A stretch of 7,702 nucleotides of DNA from Lentisphaeria bacterium (GCA_007133055.1 SLNM01000176.1:1-7702); one strand, 5' to 3'. Shown: positions 1 through 6,979, counted from the stretch's first letter. The notes: generated by a model not told the origin, from the sequence alone. Translations and numbers: made by a program.

Positions 1-641
1 AAGGTGCTCGTTTGACCGACATCGCCGAAAACCTGAACTTGAAAAAAACGACCGCGCATAACTTACTTCGCACTTTGCAGTATCGCGGCTACCTGGAGAA
101 AGACTACGCCCACCGCTTCCAGATTGGACCGGCCATCGAAGAAATCTCGCGCAATCGCTACCGACGTTCAATCTTTCAGCGGGTCACAACCCAAATACGT
201 CAGTTACACAAGCTTTTCCCTGACGCGACCATTACGTTTTCCGAGCTGGTCGGCAACGAAATCATTTGCCGACTACGCCTGGCTCCGGATATGCCGGGTG
301 TGCTGCGGCATCCGCACGCACAAACCTTCTGCCCCTTTGGCTCGGCCTCCGGTCTCTGCCTGCAAGCCTTTAATCCGAACTACCGCGAAAACTTGTCGTC
401 AACCAGCCTTTTCGAAGAGAGCGGGCACCGTTTTTGGGCGGACCGCCAGTCATTCGAGCAGGCACTGCGAGATACGACGACCAATGGGCTGGCGGAAATT
501 ACGGGCGAGTCTATCCGGCGCCTGGCCGCGCCAGCAGGTGAAAACCATACCCTGGGAATGAGCATGAAAACAGCAACAACCGATGAAACGATCTTGCGTG
601 AACGCCTGCGCACAACCGCCGCCGCCATCGCCGCCGAATAA
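1..641 (+). CDS. IclR-family transcriptional regulator, 5'-truncated by the window edge
   Basis: The frame is open from the first bases (Gly-Ala-Arg-Leu-Thr-Asp-Ile-Ala-Glu) and ends at TAA 639-641, giving about 212 residues. The visible start matches the middle of an IclR winged helix-turn-helix: LTDIAENLNLKKTTAHNLL is helix-turn-recognition helix, RTLQYRGYLEKD leads into the wing, and FQIGPAIEE is the usual linker. The remaining ~170 residues fit the IclR effector-binding domain, with a conserved-looking segment near CPFGSASG. IclR proteins are usually about 250-270 aa, so roughly 25-40 N-terminal residues lie upstream. The TTG at 12-14 sits inside the DNA-binding helices and is not the true start. 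Such regulators respond to small carbon metabolites and often control a neighbouring catabolic gene. The epimerase gene 174 bp downstream is the obvious candidate target or partner (inference). The effector cannot be read from the sequence. Confidence 0.88.
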   Translation, partial: GARLTDIAENLNLKKTTAHNLLRTLQYRGYLEKDYAHRFQIGPAIEEISRNRYRRSIFQRVTTQIRQLHKLFPDATITFSELVGNEIICRLRLAPDMPGVLRHPHAQTFCPFGSASGLCLQAFNPNYRENLSSTSLFEESGHRFWADRQSFEQALRDTTTNGLAEITGESIRRLAAPAGENHTLGMSMKTATTDETILRERLRTTAAAIAAE

Positions 642-671
642 CGGCCGCCCCTGTCTTGGTAGCGGCGGACA

Positions 672-795
672 CCCGCCAGTCACCGCGCCCGCCAGTCACC
701 GCGGCCAGCCATTGTTGGCTGGCACAAAGGCCGGCACCGCGCCCGCCAGTTACCGCGCCCGGCCATTCTTGGCCGGGGCCTGGCCGGGGATTCGC
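672..795 (+). repeat. GC-rich tandem repeat with two covarying hairpins
   Basis: The 16-mer CCCGCCAGTYACCGCG occurs at 672-687, directly again at 688-703, and a third time at 742-757. The 688 and 742 copies begin two roughly 54-bp units. Each unit then forms a hairpin with an 8-bp stem and a tetraloop: GCCAGCCA-TTGT-TGGCTGGC (704-723) and CCCGGCCA-TTCT-TGGCCGGG (758-777). An inner A-T pair in the first stem is replaced by G-C in the second, so pairing is kept although the sequence changed. A further TGGCCGGGG at 781-789 duplicates 770-778 and could compete for pairing. There is no T-run after either hairpin, so a standard intrinsic terminator is unlikely. The element fills most of the space between the IclR gene and the next start codon, and could be a dispersed REP-like repeat or a structured leader. 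Confidence 0.8.
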
Positions 796-815
796 CAGAA
801 CTAAAGGAGTAAACC

Positions 816-1706
816 ATGACATTGACCAACCAACCACCCCTGTCAGGCTTCGCCGATGAAGCAAACCCATCTCTGCAAAAACAAATCCAGGCACATCGCG
901 AGCTGGGCTGGCGGTGGCTGGACATCCGCAAGCTGCGCGACGCGGCGGGACAGCCGCAAAACGTCACCGACCTGCCCATGTCCATGGTCGAAGAATCCGC
1001 CGCCACCATCGCCGAAGCCGATATGGCCGTGCTAGGCTACGGTTCGAACCTTGGCAACTACAACCATCCGATAACCGAACCGTCCGATGTCACCATTGAA
1101 GAACTCGAAAGACTGATCCCCCGCGCTCAGGCACTCAAGGCCCATCACGTTCGCATCATGAGCTACGCCCTCCCCCCCCACGGCGAACCATTGCAGGAAC
1201 AGGAACGCTTCCGCCGGCTCCGCGAGATTGTCAGACGCTGCCGGGATGCCGGGCTTCTGCCACTGCACGAAAATTGCGGCAACTACGGCGGCCTCGGCTG
1301 GCGCCAGACCATGAAGATGCTGGAAAACGTGCCCGGACTACGCCTGATCTTCGACACAGCCAATCAGGTGCGGCGACACCACCCGGATCGCGACGGAGAG
1401 TCGTATAACCGACCGAACTGGGAGTTCTACGATCAGGTGCGGGAGTGGGTCGATGTCCTGCACATCAAGGACCGCACGCGAGAAGCCCGGCACTGCTGGC
1501 CGGGCGAAGGCGAAGGCGAGGTGGAGCGAATTGTCGCCGACTGGCTGTGCCGCCCCGAACCCGGCCCGATCTCGATCGAGCCGCACCTGACCGGCAACCT
1601 GCCGTCCGAACTCAGAAGCGACCCCGAAAAGGCCGATGCCTGGCGCTACGAGCACTATGTCGAGTACGGCCGGCGCTTCAAGCACCTGCTGTCCCGGATG
1701 GCATAA
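816..1706 (+). CDS. Sugar phosphate isomerase/epimerase (xylose isomerase-like TIM barrel)
   Basis: This 296-aa protein has the layout of the AP-endonuclease-2/xylose isomerase-like TIM barrel family, whose members isomerise or epimerise sugars and their derivatives using a divalent metal. It opens with the strand-1 motif SGFADEA (residues 10-16). The four expected metal ligands sit on the expected strand ends: Glu152 in HENCGNYGG, Asp180 in FDTAN, His216 in LHIKD and Glu255 in SIEPH. These identify the family strongly but not the substrate. No signal peptide is present, so it should be cytoplasmic. The ATG is supported by AAAGGAGT at 803-810. Its length is normal for the family and no disruption is seen. 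Residues 230-236 (GEGEGEV) come from a short GGCGAA repeat and look like a surface loop. It follows the IclR gene on the same strand, suggesting regulation by that protein or readthrough from it (inference). Related inositol, tagatose or keto-sugar epimerases cannot be told apart here. Confidence 0.87.
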   Translation: MTLTNQPPLSGFADEANPSLQKQIQAHRELGWRWLDIRKLRDAAGQPQNVTDLPMSMVEESAATIAEADMAVLGYGSNLGNYNHPITEPSDVTIEELERLIPRAQALKAHHVRIMSYALPPHGEPLQEQERFRRLREIVRRCRDAGLLPLHENCGNYGGLGWRQTMKMLENVPGLRLIFDTANQVRRHHPDRDGESYNRPNWEFYDQVREWVDVLHIKDRTREARHCWPGEGEGEVERIVADWLCRPEPGPISIEPHLTGNLPSELRSDPEKADAWRYEHYVEYGRRFKHLLSRMA

Positions 1707-1756
1707 GTTGTCAAACTTAAACGGACTGGTTGATGAACAACGACAACGATTTAATA

Positions 1757-1784
1757 TTGAAATAGCTGAAAGGAGAAATATATT
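1757..1784 (+). promoter_or_regulatory. Candidate sigma70-type promoter for the TPR gene
   Basis: In the AT-rich spacer 1707-1850, TTGAAA (1757-1762) and TATATT (1779-1784) each match the -35 and -10 consensus at 5 of 6 positions, with a 16-bp gap. Transcription would start near 1791, leaving a leader of about 60 nt before the ATG at 1851. An AAAGGAG at 1769-1775 has no in-register start codon after it and is probably chance. No terminator hairpin for the upstream epimerase gene is visible here. This call rests on consensus matching only. Confidence 0.42.
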
Positions 1785-1850
1785 AGGATTTGTTATCCCG
1801 ATTTGTTGTTTTCAGCAAACCAACGACCGACCCTCCAATGAGGATGCAAG

Positions 1851-3245
1851 ATGGCCATAGCGACCTTAACACGAAATGAAGCCAGTGAGTCAATCCGGAA
1901 AAGTATGAACCGGGCCAGCCAGGCGATGGAAAGCCGGAACTACGACTACGCCTGTCAAATTTTGCAGGAGCTGCTGCACCGGGAGCCGGGATTCAATGAA
2001 GCACGCTTTCAGTTGCGGCAGGCGCAGCTGTCGAGAATAGGCTTTAGTGTTAGCTGGTTTCGTCGGATTTCAGCCTGGCTGATGACTGCGGTTTCGGTCT
2101 ACGTCAAAGGACCGGCGCAATTACGCAGGGGCAACCATGCCAGAGCGCTGGAAATGGCTGAAAAGGCGATGAACGCCGATCCTACGCTGCTGAGCACCCT
2201 GATGTTCCTAAGGCGGGCGGCGAAAGAGGCGGAATTGCCGGCAATCGCGGTCAACGCCATGGAGATCGCCGTCCGCTTCAACCCGAAAAGCGTGCCCGCC
2301 CACCAGGCACTGGCCACCGATTACCAGGAAACCGGGGACGCCCAGAAAGCGGTGTCCGTTCTCCAGAAAGTATGCGAGATGCAGCCCGGCAATCCGAACG
2401 CGGTCAATGAACTCAAACGCGCCACCGCTCTGGCGGCCATGGAGGGAGGCCGATGGGAGCAGGCAGACACCTACAAGGACCTGATGAAGGACAAGGACAA
2501 GGCCGAGGAACTGGAGCAGCAGGACCGGTTGCAGGTGCGCGATCCCAATGTCAGAAAACAACTGATCGAAAAAAACCGGGCGGCCTTGATGGAAAAACCG
2601 GACAACCCGGGACTGCTGAAAAAATTGGCCTCGCTGCTGCACCAAAATCACGATTATCAGGAGGCCATCGAGGCCTATGGCAAAATCATGGAGCTGACCG
2701 GGGTCTACGATCCCGGGATTGACACTCAAATCAGCGATATCATTCGTGCTCAGTACAATGATAAAATTGAACAGGCCAGAGAGAACGGAGAAAGCCCGGA
2801 ACAAATCGAAAATCTTACGCAGCAGCGCGATGAATCCCTGCTGCAAAGGCTGGAAAAAAGAGTCGAAAACTTCCCCAATGAACTTAACTTCCGACTTGAA
2901 CTGGGCTATCTTTACTGGCAGCTTGGCAGGGTTGACGATGCTTTGCAGCAGTTTCAACAGACCCAGCGCAGTCCTCATCTCGCCCGGAAAGCCCGCATCC
3001 CCATGGGCAAGTGTTTCAGACAGAAAGAACTGTATGACCTGGCCATTGAACAGTTCGAGATGGCGATCAAGGAAAAAGACCGCATTTCGTCAAACGAGTA
3101 CAAGGAAGCACTGTATGAAAGCGGCCTGGCCTATGAGAAAAAGGGCGATGCCGACAAGGCCTTCCGAATGTTCAAGGAGCTGTACTCGATGGATGTCCAG
3201 TTCCGGGACATCAGCGAGCGCATAAAGAGATACTATCAAACCTAG
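1851..3245 (+). CDS. Tetratricopeptide repeat (TPR) protein
   Basis: This 464-aa, strongly alpha-helical protein has several degenerate TPR units. The clearest are near residues 23-56 (NYDYACQILQELLHREP), 86-118 (GNHARALEMAEKAMNADP), 148-182 (GDAQKAVSVLQKVCEMQPG), 254-285 (DYQEAIEAYGKIMEL), 345-376 (GRVDDALQQFQQ), 380-411 (ELYDLAIEQFEMAIKEKD) and 417-450 (GDADKAFRMFKELYSMD). A charged, coil-prone stretch (210-245, KDKDKAEELEQQDR) and another around 300-340 interrupt the array. Residues 66-85 (WFRRISAWLMTAVSVYV) are moderately hydrophobic but broken by two arginines, so I do not call a membrane segment. No signal peptide is seen. TPRs bind partner proteins, so a scaffold or complex-assembly role is likely, but the partner is unknown. 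The start is supported by GAGG at 1840-1843. Proteins of this general design recur in the PVC group (recollection, not verified). Its neighbours give no functional clue. Confidence 0.8.
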   Translation: MAIATLTRNEASESIRKSMNRASQAMESRNYDYACQILQELLHREPGFNEARFQLRQAQLSRIGFSVSWFRRISAWLMTAVSVYVKGPAQLRRGNHARALEMAEKAMNADPTLLSTLMFLRRAAKEAELPAIAVNAMEIAVRFNPKSVPAHQALATDYQETGDAQKAVSVLQKVCEMQPGNPNAVNELKRATALAAMEGGRWEQADTYKDLMKDKDKAEELEQQDRLQVRDPNVRKQLIEKNRAALMEKPDNPGLLKKLASLLHQNHDYQEAIEAYGKIMELTGVYDPGIDTQISDIIRAQYNDKIEQARENGESPEQIENLTQQRDESLLQRLEKRVENFPNELNFRLELGYLYWQLGRVDDALQQFQQTQRSPHLARKARIPMGKCFRQKELYDLAIEQFEMAIKEKDRISSNEYKEALYESGLAYEKKGDADKAFRMFKELYSMDVQFRDISERIKRYYQT

Positions 3246-3277
3246 GCAAGCCAGTCGCGACGACGCAATTTTCAGTG

Positions 3278-3337
3278 AAAGGAGGAGGTGGCGTGCCGGG
3301 GTTTTGTTTTGACGTTAAAGTCTGCGGAATTAGGTAA
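3278..3337 (+). promoter_or_regulatory. Strong Shine-Dalgarno plus possible 14-codon leader ORF before the LacI gene
   Basis: AAAGGAGGAGGTG at 3278-3290 is close to a perfect anti-16S match and far stronger than the site used by the LacI gene. A GTG at 3293-3295 follows it and opens a 14-codon frame (VPGFCFDVKVCGIR) ending at TAA 3335-3337, about 31 nt before the LacI ATG. The frame ends exactly after the first copy of the 18-bp direct repeat. It could be a translated leader peptide, a remnant of a lost gene start, or chance. No amino-acid run typical of attenuator peptides is present. Confidence 0.3.
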
Positions 3338-3354
3338 AAGTCTGCGGAATTAGG
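3317..3354 (+). repeat. 18-bp direct repeat pair upstream of the LacI gene
   Basis: AAAGTCTGCGGAATTAGG is perfectly repeated at 3317-3334 and 3337-3354, with a 20-bp period. The second copy ends 14 bp before the LacI ATG and overlaps its ribosome binding site (AGGAAGGG, 3352-3359). The unit is not palindromic, unlike typical LacI-family operators. It could be a tandem binding site in the leader or a fragment of a dispersed intergenic repeat. Confidence 0.75.
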
Positions 3355-3368
3355 AAGGGAAAATTTCC

Positions 3369-4388
3369 ATGGTTTCACTCCGGGACATTGCCGTCGAAGC
3401 CGGGGTCAGCGAGATGACCGTTTCCAACGTCGTCCACAATCGTGGGCGCGTCGGCGAGGCGAAGCGCAGAAAGGTTATGGAGCTGGTGCGGAACATGGGC
3501 TACCGCCCCAACCGGGCCGCCCGTTCAATCCGCTATCAGCGCTTTGACGCCGCCGGTCTGCTGCTGAGCACCGACCTTGGACGCAGTTATCTGCCTAATC
3601 CGTTGCTGAGCGGTATTCATGACAGCCTGGCCGCCCGCTCCATGCACTTGGTGCTGTCCCGGCTGCCGGATGAACAACTGTCCAGTCCGCTCATTGTTCC
3701 CAGCCTGCTCGAGGAACTTACGGTGGACGGATTGCTCATCAACTATACCCACGCCATTCCAAAACCATTGATTGAAATGATCCAAAAACACTCGTTGCCC
3801 GCGGTCTGGATCAACGCCAACCACCGCTATGACTGTGTCCGGCCCGACGACTTCGGACTGGCGGCCAAGGCCACCAAATATCTTGTCGAGCTTGGCCACC
3901 GACGCATAGCCCTGGCCGATTTGGGGGTGGGACGGGATCAAATGGAGGGCATGCACTACAGTCGGCACGAGCGGGTCGAGGGCTATCGTCAGACCATGGC
4001 GGAACTTGGTTTGTCCGGCCGAATCATCCAACCGGAAACTCTGCGTCAAACGTCGGCGGAACTGCTGGCCTGGGCGGTCGGACAATTTTCCGGCCTCGAC
4101 CGGCCGACCGCCACGATCATGCAGGGCGGCTACAGGGAAACGCACGCCGTCCTCGAGGAACTAAAGCTCAAGGTTCCCGATGACATGTCCATGGTCTTCT
4201 TCGGAGAAACACAGAAAAACTGGGGTAGGCACCATCTGACCATGGCCTCGGTCGACGAAGCAAAGCTAGGGTCCGAAGCAGTAGATATGCTGATCGGCAA
4301 GATCAATGGGCCGCGAGACCCCGTTCCCTCTTTGGTCCTGCCGATTGGTCACATTGTTCCAGGCGAAACCTGCCGACCCCTGTCATGA
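3369..4388 (+). CDS. LacI-family transcriptional regulator
   Basis: This is a complete 339-aa LacI/GalR-type repressor. Residues 4-24 (LRDIAVEAGVSEMTVSNVV) form the helix-turn-helix. Residues 44-58 (GYRPNRAARSIRYQR) are the hinge helix, with Ile54 where LacI and PurR carry the minor-groove leucine. The ligand-binding domain follows with family landmarks: VDGLLI (119-124), DDFGLAAKATKYLVELGHRRIA (160-181), RVEGYRQTMAELGL (202-215), VPDDMSMVFFGE (269-280) and SVDEAKLGSEAVDMLI (294-309). Position 279 is Gly-Glu where the family often has Phe-Asp. These proteins bind sugars or related metabolites and control nearby carbohydrate genes. An in-frame TAG at 3351 fixes the ATG at 3369 as the only plausible start; the ribosome site is AGGAAGGG. 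The beta-helix gene 190 bp downstream on the same strand is the likeliest target besides itself (inference). The ligand cannot be predicted. Confidence 0.93.
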   Translation: MVSLRDIAVEAGVSEMTVSNVVHNRGRVGEAKRRKVMELVRNMGYRPNRAARSIRYQRFDAAGLLLSTDLGRSYLPNPLLSGIHDSLAARSMHLVLSRLPDEQLSSPLIVPSLLEELTVDGLLINYTHAIPKPLIEMIQKHSLPAVWINANHRYDCVRPDDFGLAAKATKYLVELGHRRIALADLGVGRDQMEGMHYSRHERVEGYRQTMAELGLSGRIIQPETLRQTSAELLAWAVGQFSGLDRPTATIMQGGYRETHAVLEELKLKVPDDMSMVFFGETQKNWGRHHLTMASVDEAKLGSEAVDMLIGKINGPRDPVPSLVLPIGHIVPGETCRPLS

Positions 4389-4395
4389 ATTGTTC

Positions 4396-4489
4396 GGCTC
4401 TTTCTCAAAACGAATGGGTTGCCAATAGTTTTTTCTCAGATTCTGAATGTGAATTGAAACAAGCTACCCACTCAAAGTGAGAAAGAACC
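4396..4489. repeat. Spaced 12-bp inverted repeat upstream of the beta-helix gene
   Basis: GGCTCTTTCTCA at 4396-4407 is the reverse complement, with one mismatch, of TGAGAAAGAACC at 4478-4489. The arms are about 70 bp apart. The core TTTCTCA recurs in direct orientation at 4432-4438. The right arm lies just upstream of the -35 area of the TATAAT box at 4510. Three copies of one heptamer placed before a promoter would suit a regulator binding with looping, and the neighbouring LacI gene makes that attractive. The core lacks the central CG palindrome typical of LacI-family operators. Confidence 0.5.
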
Positions 4490-4509
4490 AATTATTCAGG
4501 CTAGTGCAT

Positions 4510-4515
4510 TATAAT
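4510..4515 (+). promoter_or_regulatory. Candidate -10 box for the beta-helix gene
   Basis: TATAAT at 4510-4515 is a perfect sigma70 -10 hexamer in an AT-rich stretch 64 bp before the ATG at 4579. No good TTGACA-like hexamer lies 16-18 bp upstream, where the sequence is ACCAAT or similar. If used, the promoter probably needs an activator or relies on other contacts. The resulting leader of about 55 nt would contain the 9-bp tandem duplication at 4538-4555. Confidence 0.4.
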
Positions 4516-4537
4516 AATTTTCGCCAATTATATCACG

Positions 4538-4555
4538 GATTCAGATGATTCAGAT
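4538..4555 (+). repeat. Perfect tandem duplication of a 9-bp unit
   Basis: GATTCAGAT is present twice head to tail (4538-4546 and 4547-4555), ending 8 bp before the AAGGAG ribosome site of the beta-helix gene. It lies in the presumed 5' leader. It may be a simple slippage duplication or a protein- or RNA-binding site. Confidence 0.7.
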
Positions 4556-4578
4556 TAGCTTACAAGGAGCCAAGTCGT

Positions 4579-6783
4579 ATGAACAAACAGAGTATCCCCG
4601 TCGATTCCAGCACCACCAATCGAACCTGGGTCGTCAGCCAGACACATGCACAGGCTGACGACCGGGGGCCGGGCACCCCATCGCAACCCTTTCAAACCAT
4701 TGCCCCGGCGGCGGCGCAGGCCCGGCCCGGAGACACCGTGCTGATCCACGCCGGAATTTATCGCGAACGGGTCGCCCCGGCCCGCGGCGGCGAACCGGAA
4801 CGACCAATCAAGTACATGGCTGCGCCCGGCGAACAGGTGAGTCTGCGCGGCAGTGAAATTTTCACCCCGGACTGGCAGCCGGTTGCCCGGATGCAAGGGG
4901 TCTGGCGGGGCTCTCTGGAATCAGTCCCATACGGTCAACAAGCCTATCGCCAGCAGTGCGATCCGGTTTTGTACAGCCAGTATCGACCCTGGCGGGAGCA
5001 TTTTAACCGGGGCAAAATTGCCCGCCCCCAACAAGCCGTGATCAGTGAGCAAAAAAAACGGCTGGCCGAGCTGACTGAGGAGCACAGCCGCATAGACCCC
5101 ATGGACATTGCATTTGCCGGCATTGAAAAGAAACGCATGTCCGCCGAACAGGAACTGGCTCAGTTCAACCATCATGACCAGCGTTTGCGCCGACACCTGA
5201 AAACGGTGGGGCAAATTTTTATCAATGGCCGCCCCATGACCGAGGTGGAAACCCTCGGCGAACTGCAGGAAACCCCGGGCGCATGGATGATTGATGCCGA
5301 GGGCGCCGCCGTCATACTCCACTCTCCCGACGGTGGCAAGCCGCCCGCCGGACCCGTCGAAATCAGTGTCCGCCACACCGTGTTCGCTCCTCTGCAGCGA
5401 GGCCTCGGTTATCTGCATCTGGACGGCTTGATCATCGAGCACGCCGCCAACCACTTCCCCACCTGGGGACGCGAAGGTTGGACTCAGATTGGCGCGCTCT
5501 CCTGTCGCAGCGGCCACCATTGGACGGTGCAAAACTGCATCATCCGACTGGCCAAGGGACTGGGGATCGACTGTGGCTCGGAGGGAGGCGGCGAGAAACA
5601 CATGGAGTTCCCCGAAGCCGAGCAGAACCCTCAGTCGGGCCACGGCAAACTCAATGAGCGGGCCCGCCAGGTTGGTTTTCATCTCTTCCGCCACAACCAG
5701 ATTACCGACAACGGACACTGCGGCATCGCCGGCATCGGACACACCGGCACCAGGTTGCTGGGTAACTTGATCGCCCGTAACAACCGCGACGGCTGGACCA
5801 GCCCATGGTGGGAGTTCGGCGGGGTCAAGTTCCATTTCTTCTTTGACGGCCTTATCGAGGGCAATCTGATCATCGACAACGAGGCCCATGGCATCTGGAT
5901 CGACAACCAGTGGCGCGGCAGCCGGATCACCGGCAATTTAATTCTCAACAACCTGTACAGCGGCATCAATGTCGAGCTTGGACGCGGTCCCGTGCTCATC
6001 GACAACAACGTGATCGCCCATACCCGCCAGGGCGATGGTGTCTACGGCCATGACTGCGCCGACATTACCATTGCCCACAACCTGCTCTACGCCAACGCCA
6101 ACTTTGGCGCCTGGTTCGCCTATGCCACCCCCAGAGTCAAGCCGGAGGACGGCTGCCACGACATCCGGGTGCTGAACAATCTGATTCTGGGCAACCGCGC
6201 CGGCGCCCTCGGACTGCCCCTGCCCTGGGACTGCGCCGACCGCAATCTGGCCAACCATAACCTGCTCATGGGCGGGGGAAGCTGCCTCGACGAAGGCTCC
6301 GGACCGCAACCGCCACAGTTTCAGTTGACCAACGCCACCCACTGCGGCAGCATGCAGCACGTGCTCGGTGACCAACTGACCGCACAAACCCCGGAGGTGG
6401 TGTGGAACAGCTTTACCCGCGCCCTGCGGGAAGCCGGAGTGCCGAACGAGAAACACCCCCGCAAAGAGGATTTCCTGCAGGATTTCAAAGTCGGCCTGGA
6501 ACTCTGGCGGGCCGCTACCGGCAACGACCGCGATTCGCAGGTGATCTCAACCATTCGCGACGGCCTGCTCGGGCGGCCGCCGCGCTGGAAGTTTGACATG
6601 CCAGAAGAGCTGGCAGCCATTTCATGCAAGCCTGTGGACGGGGTCGACCGGGACTACCGGAGCCAGCCTGTAGACCAGCGGAACCCACGCCCCGGCCCAT
6701 GGCAGGAACTGATGCCAGGTTCGATTCTGCGGCAACTCTGGCCACGTGGATCGGACAGAAATGCACCCAATCCATATTATTAA
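4579..6783 (+). CDS. Right-handed parallel beta-helix repeat protein (pectate-lyase-like fold)
   Basis: This 734-aa protein opens with a DUF1565/pectin-lyase-like entry motif: GPGTPSQPFQTIAPAAAQARPGDTV (30-54), then LIHAGIYRER (55-64) and PIKYMAAPGEQVSLRGSE (76-93). After a charged segment comes GQIFINGRPMTEVETLGEL (211-229) and a beta-rich stretch to RHTVFAPLQRGLGYLHLDGLIIEHAANHF (265-293). Residues about 300-545 hold the coil repeats, with Asn ladders such as GNLIARNN, GNLIIDNEAHGIWIDN, GNLILNNLYSGINVE, NNVIAHT, HNLLYANANFG and NNLILGN. The C-terminus (685-710) has DRDYRSQPVDQRNPRPGPWQ, a closing motif familiar from such proteins. Members usually bind or cleave polysaccharides, but no catalytic set is recognisable. 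No signal peptide is present, and an in-frame TGA at 4546 with no start codon between excludes an upstream extension. AAGGAG at 4564-4569 supports the ATG. It follows the LacI gene and may be under its control. Confidence 0.85.
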   Translation: MNKQSIPVDSSTTNRTWVVSQTHAQADDRGPGTPSQPFQTIAPAAAQARPGDTVLIHAGIYRERVAPARGGEPERPIKYMAAPGEQVSLRGSEIFTPDWQPVARMQGVWRGSLESVPYGQQAYRQQCDPVLYSQYRPWREHFNRGKIARPQQAVISEQKKRLAELTEEHSRIDPMDIAFAGIEKKRMSAEQELAQFNHHDQRLRRHLKTVGQIFINGRPMTEVETLGELQETPGAWMIDAEGAAVILHSPDGGKPPAGPVEISVRHTVFAPLQRGLGYLHLDGLIIEHAANHFPTWGREGWTQIGALSCRSGHHWTVQNCIIRLAKGLGIDCGSEGGGEKHMEFPEAEQNPQSGHGKLNERARQVGFHLFRHNQITDNGHCGIAGIGHTGTRLLGNLIARNNRDGWTSPWWEFGGVKFHFFFDGLIEGNLIIDNEAHGIWIDNQWRGSRITGNLILNNLYSGINVELGRGPVLIDNNVIAHTRQGDGVYGHDCADITIAHNLLYANANFGAWFAYATPRVKPEDGCHDIRVLNNLILGNRAGALGLPLPWDCADRNLANHNLLMGGGSCLDEGSGPQPPQFQLTNATHCGSMQHVLGDQLTAQTPEVVWNSFTRALREAGVPNEKHPRKEDFLQDFKVGLELWRAATGNDRDSQVISTIRDGLLGRPPRWKFDMPEELAAISCKPVDGVDRDYRSQPVDQRNPRPGPWQELMPGSILRQLWPRGSDRNAPNPYY

Positions 6784-6899
6784 TCCTCGGTTTCAATTCC
6801 AACCGCAGTCAGTGTCGCTACGCTACGGGGGGTCTTATTCTCCTATCCTGTGTAGCTATCTAGGGTTTTGCGAAATGCCGAATTCTTAACTTTGTCTTG

Positions 6900-6979
6900 A
6901 ACTTTGTCCAGAACCATTATCCGGTTTTGAACTCAAATAGATTTGGATTTTGGTTCGAGACAAGGTTCTGGACAAGGTT
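6900..6979. repeat. 16-bp inverted repeat with internally duplicated arms
   Basis: AACTTTGTCCAGAACC (6900-6915) faces GGTTCTGGACAAGGTT (6964-6979). Fifteen positions are complementary and the sixteenth would be a G-U pair in RNA. Each arm is itself part of a 12-bp periodic repeat: AACTTTGTC at 6888 and 6900 on the left, GACAAGGTT at 6959 and 6971 on the right. The 48-nt loop contains further small inverted repeats (GAAC 6929-6932 with GTTC 6953-6956; CAAAT 6934-6938 with ATTTG 6941-6945). A long hairpin or cruciform is expected. There is no T-run after it, so it is not a clear terminator for the beta-helix gene. Confidence 0.72.

Noticed and set aside
1911..2106. A membrane anchor in the TPR protein at residues 66-85.
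   Set aside because: Two arginines and several polar residues interrupt the stretch, leaving no continuous hydrophobic segment of about 18 residues.
3569..3610. The Ile at the minor-groove position of the LacI hinge helix might mean a defective regulator.
   Set aside because: Isoleucine is a conservative replacement, and the rest of the DNA-binding and ligand domains are intact, so loss of function is not supported.
4921..5889. A 322-codon open frame on the minus strand.
   Set aside because: It lies wholly inside the beta-helix gene, has no family features or ribosome site, and reflects the third-codon-position GC bias of the + strand gene. The 256-codon minus frame at 2208-2978 inside the TPR gene is rejected for the same reason.
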